NCBI GenBank assembly: GCA_018398805.1 | Contig: JAGFBZ010000814.1 | Coordinates: 1-64,000 of the forward strand | Direction: 5' to 3' | Origin: Hirundichthys speculiger | Taxonomy: Eukaryota; Chordata; Actinopteri; Beloniformes; Exocoetidae | DNA: 64,000 nt | Made by a program: the position numbers and the translations under genes | In this document: in pieces, positions 1 through 13,400 of the stretch | Layout: each line of letters begins with the position of its first letter | Position numbering within the stretch: position 1 is the first letter of the stretch | The notes under the pieces: generated by a model | The model's database searches: none | What the model was told of the DNA's origin: nothing | Seen by the model: the letters and a program-made list of their open reading frames with translations, nothing else

Positions 1-1234
1 TCTGCCTACTGCCTCATCGCGCCACATCTGCTTTCCTCTACATCGCAGCCTGCTGGGAGAGGAATCCTAATTACAGGCTGCTGCTGGCAGATGAAGGACA
101 GAGATGTCTGAGTTGCACCGTGAGGCAGAGGAAGAGGAGGTTGAAGCCACACTAGCCCTCTTTTCATCCACACCATACAGGCAGACAGATAGCACCCTGG
201 TCAGAGAGAAATGCTCAATGCTCTTGACTCACTGGAGAGAGACACTCAGCAGAAAATAAGATTCCCCTCACTGTTCTCTCGAGTGAGAGGAAGTAAGTCT
301 CTGCCAGAAGGAAATTATTAATGTTAAAAAAACAAGCGCATTGCTTTTGATGGAAGTAATTATTTGAAAAACACATGGAAAAGATCAATTCTGTCTCTTA
401 GCCGGAGCAAAGGAAAAAAAAAAATCAGTCAACTAATGAGATCTGTTAGCATGTAAAAACAGAACATCTGCTTGCATTTCTCTCCATCAATGAGATAATG
501 AATTTACTTCTGATCTCTTAAACTGTAAACATGTGTTCAGAGAAGCAAGACGTGATGTTATCATCTACAGTATGATTGCAATGGTCCTCTTATGGTCAGC
601 CTTTCATGGTTTGGGGCTAATGGTGCTTTGTTTAATTTCCTACCTCATCTGTAGTGTGCTTACTGTATGTAACACCTCTGTGAGTAGACAGAGCTGTGTT
701 TCCCTTAGGTGTGCTGCTCTGCCATAGCAACTCACTCTTTTTGTGCTTTGAACAAAAATCTTTCACATTTCCCCCATTCCACCATCTTTCAGCTGGTTAT
801 TTCTAAATCTTTTTTCCACCCAGTAATCCACAGCACACATCTGTTTCAGGCTCGGAAGTGAAGGTGCCAGTTCCTTTGAACTGCATGTTCAACCACCCTT
901 ATTCTTACAGTTCAAGACTCTCATTTCTGTGTTTGGTAATAAATCTTGAGGCCTCTGTCTTAAATATTACATTTCACATCACTCCAGTAAAGCTGTGTTT
1001 TCTTTTTTTATGTGACTCTTATGCCTGCAAGCTACAAAGACTAACCATTTTGGCAGACATTTCCCTGCTGCCCTGCAGATAAATAAAGAGCTGGCATTTT
1101 CAGTCTGGGCTAGGTTGCCCAATAAGTTGTCCTACCGAGAATTAGAGATGAAAGAAACTTTTCTTTTTGTCAGAGGTGGTCATTAAAGCTCATTTTGCAC
1201 TCTCCTTTTCCTGTCCCCGTCCCCGCATCTGCAG
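1..1234 (+). other. hmcn2: Intron upstream of the first visible hmcn2 exon
   Basis: No open segment here resembles an Ig half-domain, although the first visible exon begins inside an Ig domain, after its first cysteine. The preceding exon must therefore lie left of the window. A pyrimidine-rich tract ending in cag near position 48 looks like an acceptor, but what follows has no Ig-like translation. The acceptor of the first real exon is the cag at 1232-1234. Confidence 0.6.
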
Positions 1235-1426
1235 GTTCACCTCATCCCAAGATACGCTGGTTCAAGAATGGCTTAGAGATACATCCCGAACATTCAGAGT
1301 TATCTGTGGCGAGGGATGGCGCTCTTGTAATTAGCAAAGCATCTGCCAGCCACAGTGGGGACTTCAAGTGTGTGGCAACAAATGAGGCAGGCTCTGTAGA
1401 GAGAAAGACAAGGCTAAAAGTAAATG
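1235..1426 (+). CDS. hmcn2: hmcn2 exon: second half of an Ig domain (Ig 0)
   Basis: One exon, phase 1 to phase 1, with acceptor tctgcag and donor G|gtgaga. The translation holds the strand-C tryptophan (IRWFKNG) and the second cysteine ([10 protein letters not shown]). The first half of this domain is encoded upstream of the window. Confidence 0.93.
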
Positions 1427-4400
1427 GTGAGAATTTATTTATAGCCATGTAGCTACTTTCGGCTCAGTTAAAACATAGTATGCATAGTAATGACACACAT
1501 TCCTTTCTTTTGTTCTGTCTTAGTTCCCCCAGAGATCCAAGAGGATGGCCAGCCACTGAACCTCACTGTCACCTTGAAGCAGCCTCTCACCCTGGGCTGT
1601 GATGCCTTTGGGATCCCCTCTCCTTCAATAACCTGGACTAAAGATGGTCTTCCTGTGAGTGTGTCAAGTGTATATAAAATCTTATTTTGTTATCTCTAGT
1701 TGTACAATGCCACCAAGTGGCTATGATTCCAATGACATAAAAAAACAAGGATTTACTGAGTTGATTACTGTTTGTCTAGGTGGACACCCCTGGGGTGTAT
1801 ATCCAGAACGGTAATAGGCTGCTGAGGATCTACAGAGTTCAGCCAGAACATGCAGGACAGTTTGCCTGCACAGCTCAAAACTCAGCTGGAGAGGCCCGGC
1901 GACAATATAATATCGTGGTGGAAGGTGAGCTTCAAAATCCACTTTCACACTGGTAGTTAAAGAGTATAAAACAGATTAAGAAACCAAATCTAACCGCATT
2001 AGAGCTTTTGGACTGGTCCTACTTCAGAGTGCTAGCTTTGCCAGTGTCAGGGAAACTGTCTGTGAGGCACAGTTCCCCTCAAAGACTGTCTGTGAGGCTC
2101 TGTGGTGACTGGTCAAAACAGTGTAACTGTATGCTGGTCGATCCAGAGGACATAAGTGTATAGAGATCCTTAAGGCAGCATGAAGGAGTCTTTTTTGTGC
2201 TAAAATGTCAGTTTCAATTTCATTTGAAGGAATATTGGATTGCATTGTTTCTTCTCCTGTCAATGTGCTGGTCGTTTCTTGTGACACCTATGAGTCGATT
2301 TACAGTACTATACTAAATGGCATAAAGAATTTGCTCACCTGCCTTGACTCACATATGAGTTTTAGTGACATCCCATTCCTAATCAATATGAAGTGGGTCC
2401 ACCCTTTGCAGCTAGAACAGATTCAACTTTTCTGGGAAGGCTGTCCACAAGGTTTAGGAGTGTGTTTATGGGGATTTTTGACCATTCTACCAGAAGAACA
2501 TTTGTGAGGTCACACTGATGTTGGCCATGGAGGCCTGGCTCTCAGTCTCTGCTCTAATTCATCCCAAAGGTGCTCTATTGGGTTGAGGTCAGGACTCTTT
2601 GCAGGCCAGTCAAGTTCATCCACACCAGACTCCATCCATGTCTTAATGGACCTTGTTTTGTGCACTGGTGCACAGTCATGTTGGAAGAGGAAGGGACCAG
2701 CTCCAAACTGTTCCCACAAAGTTGGGCGCATGGAATTGTCTAAAATGTCTGGTCTGCTGAAGCATTCAGAGTTCCTTTCACTGGAACTAAGGGGCCAAGC
2801 CCAGCTCCTGAAAAATAACCCCACACCATAATCCCCCCCTCCACCAAACTTTACACTTGGATCAATGCAGTCAGACAAGTACCGTTCTCCTGGCAACCAC
2901 CAAACCAAGACTCTTCATCAGATTGCCAGATGGAGAAGCGTGATTCATCACTCCAGAGAACGTTCCTCTATTGCTCTAGAGTCCAGTAGTGGCTGCTTTA
3001 CACCACTGCATCCAACACTTTGCATTGCACTTGGTGATGTGTGGTTTGGATGCAGCTGCTCCACCATGGAAACCCATTCATGAAGCTCTCTGTACTGTTG
3101 TTTAGCTAATCTGAGGTCTGTTTGGAGGTCTGTAGTAATAGACTCTGCAGAAAGTTGGCGACCTCTTCACACTATGCGCTTCAGCATCCACTGACTCTGT
3201 CAGTTTACATGTCCTACCACTTGATGGCTGAGTTGCTGTCGTTCCCAAACACTGTTTGTAGAAACAATTTGCATGTCTAGGTGCTTAATTTTATACACGT
3301 GTGGCCATGGAAGTGACTGGAACACCTGATTCCCGATCATTTGGATGGGTGAGTAAATACTTTTGGCAATATAGTGTATGTTACACATCAGCAACAATGA
3401 AACTAGGTCACAGAACTACAGTGATCATTGTGGCAGGCGGAACTAAAACACTCAAGATCATAGTGATTGAATAGAAAATAAGAGTGAGACAGAGATAGAG
3501 ACTGATCAAGATTAATATTGCCCTAAAAGCAACTTAACCTCCATGACTGTAGGGTGACCCTCTGAGCAAAAAATAGCTTAAGTTCCTTTGTGCCACTTTA
3601 AACATATGAATGCCCACTAGGACCAACAATCCCCAAAATAATGCTGTGAACACTGGCAAAAGTTGGGCATCTTTCTTAGGGTCTGGGGGTTGGTTTTGTA
3701 TTTTGGGGATTTTTCTTGTTTCTTGTGTTATTTGCCTCCTGTTTCGTTGCCCCTTTTTTTATTTTGAAACTCCGTCCTTGTCTTGTTGAGTTTTGTTTTA
3801 CTTCCCTGTGTCCCATTTTCCTGATTGTCTTGTCTTTCCTTCTGATCCTTCCTGGGCCGTCTGTTCCGTTTTGTCTCATCACGTCTTGCTTCTTCTTGGC
3901 ACCTTCTGTTTCTCCTTGTTCCCCTCATTGTCGTTGGTTTCCATCTTTAGTTACCTTGTTTGTTGGTTTAATTTTGGTTTATGTTTTTAGACATTACCAC
4001 TGTGGTAGCATTTTTGTTTGTTTAAGAAAATAAAGGATTGTTGATTGCCGACGCCCCGAGTCACCCGCATTCGGGTCCTCCACAACTCCTTATCATAACA
4101 ATAGCAGTTCTTAGTGTCAGGTTTTAAAATCCTAAAAGAACACAGTAAAATTGAGCGAGGGTGAAGCTTAGGAGTCATTGAACTGATATGCAACTGACAG
4201 CTGGCTGTTATATCACTTCAGCATTCCTTCTAAAGGTCCACACACAACCAGAGGAAAAGTGAGTGAAGCAATGTTGTTCTTCTTGAAGCTTTTGAGCGTA
4301 CGTAATCCTAAGAAAGTGCTGAGAACTGTTTGGCCTGAATGCACTTATGAAAAAGAATATTTTATCATCTCATTCTTTTACTGATGCATCTCTGTTATTG

Positions 4401-7400
4401 ATGCAAAATCTTTGCTACACTGCATTGACTTTGAATAATTCTGTAAATTCTTTAAAAAAAAAAATGGTAACTAGATACCTGACATTTTCCCCAGCTCCAC
4501 CAGTGATCTCAGGAACATCCCGACTGCAGGAACTGACTGTAGTGGAGGGCCAGGAGGTTGAGTTTCACTGTCGAGTGAGTGGACGACCAGCACCCAGAGT
4601 GGAATGGAGCCGTGACGGAGAGTAAGGATCACCAAGAGTTCAATGATGTGACATCCCACAGAATGCACAAGATGGTGTATTAGTCGTATTGATTTGATGA
4701 ATAACCTTTCCTTTCTCTCTCTCCAGGGTTCTGTCCCGTGATGGAGACCCTCACGTGGAGTTTTTGGAAGGTGGCCAGGTGTTGAAAGTGAAGTCAGTAA
4801 GGCTGAGGGACCAGGGGCTTTACCAGTGTCTGGCCAGGAACAACGCAGGAACTCAGATGCGCCAGTTCAGACTTACAGTGCAAGGTGACACATGGCTTAC
4901 TCATCCGACCATAACAGCTGGAACTTAGCTTTTAAACAAAATTTATTTTAAGCATGTTGAAAGAAATAAAAAACGTCACAACATCAAGTCAAGCAGAAAA
5001 TGATTTAACATTATATTTATTTTTACATCCAAGCCTGACTTTCACACACAGCCTGGTGTATAAACACATTAAATTCTCTTTCTACAGGCCTCTAGAGACC
5101 TGTCTGCCACCTGAAGAGTATGCTCAGTGATTGCCCTCTGTGGTATTAGACATTTTATGTCTCCTTTATAGGGTTTCCTCCACAGAGCAGATCATCCCAC
5201 CTGGGATATATCCATTCTGTGCTTTGGTTTAGTAAAAAATCCTACCAGGCTGTTAAAATATTTTTATGTTGTATGTCTTTTTTTTTTTCTAGCTCCCCCC
5301 ACCATCAAGGGCACAAACAAGACCTCTGAGATGTCAGTGGTGCTGGGGTTCCCCACAGTACTCCCCTGTGACGTTGAGGGCTCACCCACTCCCAGCATCA
5401 CATGGCTAAAGGACAATCAGCCCATCGTGTCCACTCCCCAGCTGACCTACAGCCATGGAGGACAGGCTCTGCGAGTGGGCTCAGCACATGGAGACAGCAG
5501 CGGCCTTTACACCTGCAGGGCCACAAATCCAGCCGGCATTGCAGTTAAGCACTATTCTCTTAGTGTTTTGGGTAAGACACATTGTTACAATTCACAGCTT
5601 AAAGTTTCCTTAGACAGATGTTTTTTGTTTTTTTTTAATGTTTCACTGTTTTGTTCTCGTTATCAGTCCCACCACAGATAGAAGGAGACTCTTCATCCTT
5701 TACATTTGCTGGTCAGGAAGAGAAAGTGCGTATAAATGGGAGTTTAACTCTGTCATGCTTGGCCAAAGGTTTCCCTGAGCCCAAAGTTCACTGGTTCAAG
5801 GATGGACAGGTTGGTATGCCATTCTTATGACAACTTAAACCACTAATTTCATGTGATTTTCATGTAACATAGTTTAAACTCTGTCAGCCTCTACTGGCAA
5901 CCAGTATGCATTACAGCTGCCCTGACAGAAAGGGATTCTTCTGCACAATCCACATCCATGCTCAGGATTTTTATGTGATGAGTAAGAAAATAATTTATAG
6001 CAAGAAGAATACATCCAGTTAACAACACCAGACTTTTTTTTCTTACATGAGTAAATATTTCACTTTTAAAGAATGTTGCATATCCCGCTGGACATTTATG
6101 GAGGGGCCGCAGCAATTAGATTGATCTGAGTTTTGAATATGGTTGGTGGTATTTCTTTCTTAGCACAATACAGTTTGGAAATTGTGTTTAGATAAAAAAC
6201 ATCTGCTGAATCTTAAAAATCAAAGGTATCTATCATTTAACCTTTCAACCTGAAACTGATATCTTTACATATACTCAAAAGCAGTTCAGCAAAATCTGAG
6301 ATGTCATTCTGTGCATTCCTCTTCCTGCAGATTTCACCATGACTTTAAAATCTGATGTATTCTCTTTGTGTCTAGTTGCTGACTGGAAACTCCCACGCCG
6401 GCATTCAGGAGAGTGGCCCCTTCCTCCAAATAGAGAATGCCATGCTGTCCCATGAGGGGCAATACACCTGTGTGGTCACAAACTCTGCAGGAGAGGACAA
6501 AAGAGACTTTCGTGTCACTGTTCAGGGTGTGTTCATTAATTTCTGGCACTGCAGCTGCCTTGGATTTTAGTCCCAGTTAAATCAAGAGCTTTATTTTTGG
6601 GATTTAACATATTTCTAAATGAGTACAAAGAGATCCCTCTTAAGTGTGCTTTTTTTTTGGCAGTTCCCCCAATCTTTCAGCGAGTGACCAATAGAGAAGC
6701 AGCCTGGGGTCTGGGACATGAGGGTGATGATAACGATGAGGGGATGCTGGAAAAGCGTGAGGTTGTCTTGGGTCATCCAGTCACCTTGTCCTGTGAGAGC
6801 AATGCCATCCCTCCACCGAAACTCAGCTGGTACAAGGATGGACGGAAACTCACCTCTGCTGACGGAGTGGTGCTGCTTCCAGGTCAGGGGAAAGTTCTTC
6901 ATGTGTGACCTCAGTATGATTTAACCCACTAGCTTGACTGTTCTGTATGATCGTGATTTAATTACATAAGTAATTATGGATAAAGCTGCTGTTATATGTT
7001 TGGGTTTATGCCGTTAGGAGGACAGGTGCTCCAGATCTCCAGAGTGCAACAGGAGGATGGTGGAAAGTATACGTGCCAGGCTGTGAATGAGGCAGGGGAG
7101 GACCATATGCATTATGAACTGGAGATCCTTGGTAAGCAAGCATGTTTACTTTCTCTGTTTAAAATCTGCACAATGAAATATATTGACAGAATAAAAGACA
7201 ATCTTCCCTTTCAATTTTCACCTCCTCAGTCCCTCCTGTTATTATGGGTGCATCAGAGTTTATGGAGGAAATGGGAGCAGTTGTCAACAGCACTGTGGTT
7301 TTACACTGTGATGTGACTGGGAACCCACCTCCAGTCATCTCCTGGCTCAGAGATGGGCAGCTGGTGCACACAGACTCCCAGCATCACATCAGCGAGGATG

Positions 7401-10400
7401 GGACACAACTCCAGGTTAGTTTCTGCTGACTTTTGCCAGCATGTTGCCAAAGCCAACTGGGACATTTTGTCCAGAGGAATAACACTTGTGTCTGAACCTT
7501 CAGTTCCTCAGCATCCAGGTTTCAGACATGGCTGCATATTTGTGTGTGGCTGAGAATAAGGCTGGAACAATGGAAAAGCTTTTCAGCCTGGCTGTGCAAG
7601 GTGAAGAACTACTTCCTGTGTACACTCAATTTATCTGATCTAATATTTTCTACAGATGCTCTCTTATGACAAAAGATGTGATGATTCGTGTCTTCTTCCT
7701 GCATTTTAAAGTGCCTCCTAGAATAACCGGGTCAAAGGAAGAGGAAGTGAGTGTGATCGAGGGCCACATGGTATCACTGCTGTGTGACGTCCAAGCGTAT
7801 CCTCCGCCAGAGATTGTGTGGACCAGAGATGGGCAGGTTCTCCATTTCGGCACAGGGATTAATATTTTGCCAGGTCAGCCACTGGCCACTTGCAATATCC
7901 AAATAATTTTTGCATCAGCAGCACTTCCTTTTTTCCAAATCTAATTCTGTCACTCTTATTACATTCCATATATATACATACTGTATCCAAGGTGGCCAGA
8001 TGTTACAGTTGCCTCAGGCGAGACTGGAAGATGCAGGGCAATATGTGTGCACCGCCAGCAACTCAGCAGGGCAGGACCAGAAGAGCATTCTCCTCAGCGT
8101 TTATGGTGAGCAAACACAGTGATCTACAATTCAGCTTCATACACAGATGATCAAATCTTAACACAGTGTCCTCGTAAAAAAAAAAAAAAACATTATGTTT
8201 ATCTCAGCCAGCTGAGACTGAGGACAGTTATGAGGTGAATCATAGCAATTCTAAATATATCATACTTTCTTCTGTGTGTGTATGTATACACATCAACAGT
8301 GCTGCCGACCCTAAAGCCCCTGCATGATGCTGAGTCTGACTCGGTCACCCCTCAGCTTGGCTCCTCGGTCACCTTGCGATGTGAAGCTTACGGTGTTCCT
8401 GACCCAGAGGTCACATGGTACAAGAATGGACTACAACTGACTGCAGGGAACGGGTTGAAGATGGATCGTCACCATCTGGAGATCACAGGAGTTCAGGTCA
8501 GTGAAAATTCCTGACATTATTCATGTGTCAGGCTGCAAACAAAACAAAATCCTTTTAAGGACTTTAAGTGGGCAGCAGCAACAAAATAAAACATTTCTCA
8601 TTTTTGGCGAAGGCCCTCCTGACTATAGACTTGTGTCTCTGGTTTCTAGACCACAGATGGTGGCACATACACTTGCAAAGTGTCTAATGTGGCTGGACAG
8701 CTGGACCGGACATTCAGGTTGATGGTTCATGGTAAGAATACCTCTGTGATGCATGTTAACATTTAAAAACAACTATCCTTTGAAAGTGAGTGGTCAACAT
8801 GTTTGGTTTTGCCGCACAAAAATATTTCCACAGTTCCACCTGTTCTTAATGGGCCTCTGCGGGAGTCTTTGAATTACACCCTAGGTTCCCATGTGGCCCT
8901 GCTGTGTGAGGCAACAGGAATACCTGTCCCCAGCATCACTTGGCTTAAAGATGGATCCCCTATTGGTAAATGATGTGGGGACATTGGGCGGATATGGACT
9001 TTTCATGTTTCGACAGCAAGAGTGAGCGGATGTGTTTGTCTTCCAGAGAGCAGCCTGCAGTGGCAGTGGTCCGTTCGAGGTAACAGGCTGGAGCTGGGCC
9101 CTCTCAGTCTCTCTCATGCTGGGACGTACACATGTGTGGCCAAGAACAGCGAGGGCCAAACAGAGAAAGACTACATGCTTACAGTGCAAGGTAAAGTGTT
9201 GAAGAGGTTTTTTTTTTTTTTTAGCTCATCCTTTTATTTTTATTTTTCTTTGCTGAATCTTACATAAGTTGAATGATTCTGAGTGGCACTTAAGAGTAAC
9301 TTTGTTGTTCCCAGTATCACCCACCATCCTAGACTCTGACGAAACATCTGATGTGAGTGCACCCATTGGGGAGGAGCTGACCCTGGAGTGCAGAGCTAAT
9401 GGCATCCCTACACCTCGCCTCAGCTGGCTGAGAGATGGAGTGACTTTAGAGGAATCAGACACCCTTCACATCTCGTAAGTCATTCACAGTCCCACTGCGT
9501 GAACTCTGCTACGTAATCCTCAAAATGATAAACTTAATGTTGGTATTAAAAGCATCACAGTTCGTTGTATATGGAGTGTAAGAATTTATTAACACCATTC
9601 TCTGATGGTTTGGAAAAGTTACAATATTAATCTTTATAGGGGATAGCAAGCATGACAGAGGGTTGTGCGAACAGATAAATGATTTATGATCTCTTGTCTA
9701 ATTTCATCATGAATACCAACAGCAGCTGTTTAACAGCTGTTTACTAGCTGACATGGTCATTACAACTGCATCCGCCAGAAAAAGCTAATAACATATATCA
9801 CTGTGTGTTTGTGTGTGAGAAAGTCGTGGGATGATGATAATGATGAGAAAATACTTCTGAAATTCAGGGTTGGGTGGTTTAGAAATTAAAATGGATGTGA
9901 AAATATTGAATGTATTTGTTATCCTGCAGCATGACTCCTGATGGAAGCAAACTGACCTTACTGAAGCTGACTCCTGAGGATTCTGGGACATATACATGCT
10001 TGGCCGTTAGCCTGGCTGGCCAGGAGAGCAAAATCTACAATCTCTTTGTTCTAAGTCAGTTTTAGTATATTATCTGACATCTAACATATAATGTTGAATC
10101 TTAAGTTTATGAATTATTTATGTTTCACTTGCTTTGGCTTGCCACAGTTCCACCATCAATCTCTGGTGAGACAGCAGTCCCCAGAGAGGTGCAGGTCACA
10201 CAGGACAGCGTTGTGACGCTGGAGTGTCAGGCAGCAGGAAATCCTCCACCTCAGATCAGTTGGCTGAAGGACAGTCGCCCACTCCTCCTCTCCCCTCGCA
10301 CACGTCTCCTCGCTGGTGACTCTCTGCTGAGGTCAGTTTAGATAATTGCAGCTATTTTGTTTGGATATTACATCTTTATAAGTGAGGTCATTGTTAGTGT

Positions 10401-13400
10401 GTTTCTTTCTGAAAAACAGGATTGCTCCTGTGCAGCTGTCTGATTCTGGAGTTTACACGTGTGTGGCCCGCAGTCGAGCTGGTCTCGCTGAGCTCAACTA
10501 TGATGTCCAAGTGCAAGGTATATTACAACAGCTTACTACAGCGTGCTGACTGTTTTAGAAAGGTTTCAAATGGACACAGTAGGTTAATGTTCAACCGAGG
10601 GTGGACATTTGGAAGAGTAGAAAGATTAGACAGGCAATCAATCTTCTCCTCGCCTTTTTAATGCCTGGAGCCATATAGGCCAACAAGAGAGCTCTTCAGT
10701 TTTGGCTTGTTCTTGGCTAGTTTCTCAGTTTCCTTCCAGCTGTACCCCATCTGTCTTGCCTTTGCCATGGTATTCTTTGGCCTTCCTCTGCTTCTTTTTC
10801 CTCATGGATTCCAAGTCGTAGTTTGTCATGGTTTTTTCCTCAGAGTGTGACCAGTCCCCTTCCTTTTCCAACTAAGGATCTCATCCTTCATTGGCGCTTG
10901 TTCAGCTCTCTTCCATAGCTTTCAGAATTGGGACATAGCGGTGCCAGCGTACACGGCATCACCATGCATGCCGCCACTGACAAATGACTGGATATTTTCC
11001 ATAATGTTTTTTTGTGGTTTGCCATGTCTTTGAACCATAGAATAAGACTACATTCACACTTGGAGTTAAGCACTTTTGGTTTGGACCAAAAAAAAGGAAA
11101 TTATATATTTAGTTTAGTTGTCTCGAAGGAACTCCTTGCTCATTTTGTTCACATCAACCTTTCAACATCAGACAGACTAAAAGATACAAGAGAGGAAATG
11201 TGGAAAAGGTCACAACCTGACTGGAGAGAGTTCCATTCTTTTTTTTTTTTTTTTCGTTTATTTTGGATATGTCAGAAGTAGATGATCTTTTCCTCGTTCT
11301 GCTTGTTTGGTGCTGAAAAAAAAAAGGTTTTGGAGGCAGGGATAACACATGTTTTAGTGAACTGCACCATCAGGGCAAGCACACCAGAGGTTGTTTTAAT
11401 TGTATCAAGCATGCTTGACATTAAACTGTCTTGACATTTGAATTGAAGATACAGACATGCAACCACTCAGGTGATTTGAGTGGCTAATGCCTGCGCTGTT
11501 GCTTGAAGAGAACTATTTTTAGTTTTGCATTGAAAACTAGGTTAGAAAAGTGAATAACAGAGTCATGACTATTGAGGCCTGAAAAGAACACATGTGAATC
11601 CTTCCTCAGGGATGATAGGAAGCTGAAGATTTAATCCACGGTGTGTTTATGGTCTACAGTGCCCCCTGGAGTGGATCATGTTGAACCAGTGGAGCCAGTT
11701 ACGGTAGTCCAGGGATCCTTGGTGACGCTGACCTGTGAAGCACGTGGTGTACCCCCTCCCACTCTGACCTGGATGAAGGATGGCCAGCCACTGTCTCTTC
11801 ACCGCAACCGCAACCTGTTGCTGGATGGCCAGGAAACCCGGCTTCAGCTGCCTGATGTTGCTCCTTCAGATGCAGGCCTCTACAGCTGTGTGGCCAGTAA
11901 CCAGGCTGGAAGCAGCACTAAGAGCTTTAACCTCACAGTGCTTGGTAGATTTATTTAGTTTACCTCGATCTCAAAGTCATGGCATCAACTTCTTGAAAAA
12001 CTCAGCCAAAACATTCTGCTTTGTAATCCAGAACCTCCAAAGGTTACCAGCTCAAGCTCCTCAGACGAGCTGACCATAGCGGTCAACAGTCCGCTTGAGC
12101 TGGAGTGCTCTGCTGTGGGAGTCCCGCCTCCAACCCTCAGCTGGCTCAAAGATGGTCGCCCACTGGAGGAAACTGACGTTGTACAGCAGGATGGACACTT
12201 TGTCCGCATCAGCAAAGTTCAGGTAAATTACAGATGGGAACTCATATACAATTCAGAAAAGTGGTTATAGCAACTTTCTGAGGATTGTTTAAAAACACAG
12301 TGCTTCTAAATATGTTGCTCCAATTGTAATACACATCTGATAAAAAAAAAACAAAAAATACACAAAAAAACAAAAAAGTGAGACACACAAACCAAAGAGG
12401 AGATTGAATATTGACAGCATCAAGCCAGGCAAAGACAGCACTGTTCTGAAAGAGCCACTCAAGCTGATTAATGCCCTGTTTTTAAAGGTCGAGGATGCAG
12501 GTCTGTACACCTGCTTGGCCAGCAGCCCAGCTGGAGAGGATGGAAAAAACCACTGGGTCCGAGTCCAAGGTGACACAAGCTGTTCTTATTGAAACGTCAA
12601 CACTGACAAAATATATCATGTCCTCCCTCTCCCTAAACTTCCTCCTCTATGTGCACCTGGGACTTGATGAGTAAAGCTCCGTGCACACTCTGGAGTAAAA
12701 TGCAATTGAAAATGACTTGCACAGCATTTATACAGTGGTTGCTGTAGCAGTATACACGCAATATGATATATATGCCGTATAGGGTCATTTATGGCTTCTT
12801 GACTGATGACCAAAGTTTGATTTATGATACAAAGATCAATGTCCATTTATTCCACCTACTTTTTTATTCTATAATTGGATGTTATTTCTATGAATGTAAT
12901 AGCACAGTGTTGTTCAGAACCGTAAAACTTACAAGAATAACACTCCAAGCAAAATGTTAAAAGTTAAAATTGTGCAAACTCCATTCATCATGCCGGCATA
13001 CGCAGCTCAGTTGACTCACAACTGCATGTGACTCCTGTGCAGCGACACATATTTTTGCAGCACATCCCTCTTTTTAAAATGCTGAGTAGACAGCTGAGCT
13101 TGTTTTTTTTTTGTTGTTTTCAGTGTTAACACCTGCTTTTAAAAGATGTTCCAATTTATCCTCTGACTTCTTGTGTCCCATTACTTTACCAAGCTTTTAG
13201 TGGTTACCAGGAGCAGTTCAGCCACCAAGGAATCTTTTTTTATAGTCGCATAATCTATTTGTGGGACCTTAGTTGTTGACAATAAGGTGTTTTCATTGAG
13301 TACCATAGGTTAATCATCACTGGCTGTGTTTCAGTCCCACCCACGCTTCTTGGCTCTGGTGATGTGAGGACATTAACAGTGCCAGTTAATGGACACCTGA

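Noticed and set aside
2205..2831. Plus-strand frames over the Tc1 element
   Set aside because: They are antisense readings of a transposase encoded on the minus strand.
3716..4033. Phe/Leu-rich 105-codon plus-strand frame and Arg/Lys-rich minus-strand frames
   Set aside because: Caused by strong T richness of a retroelement-like stretch rather than by coding constraint.
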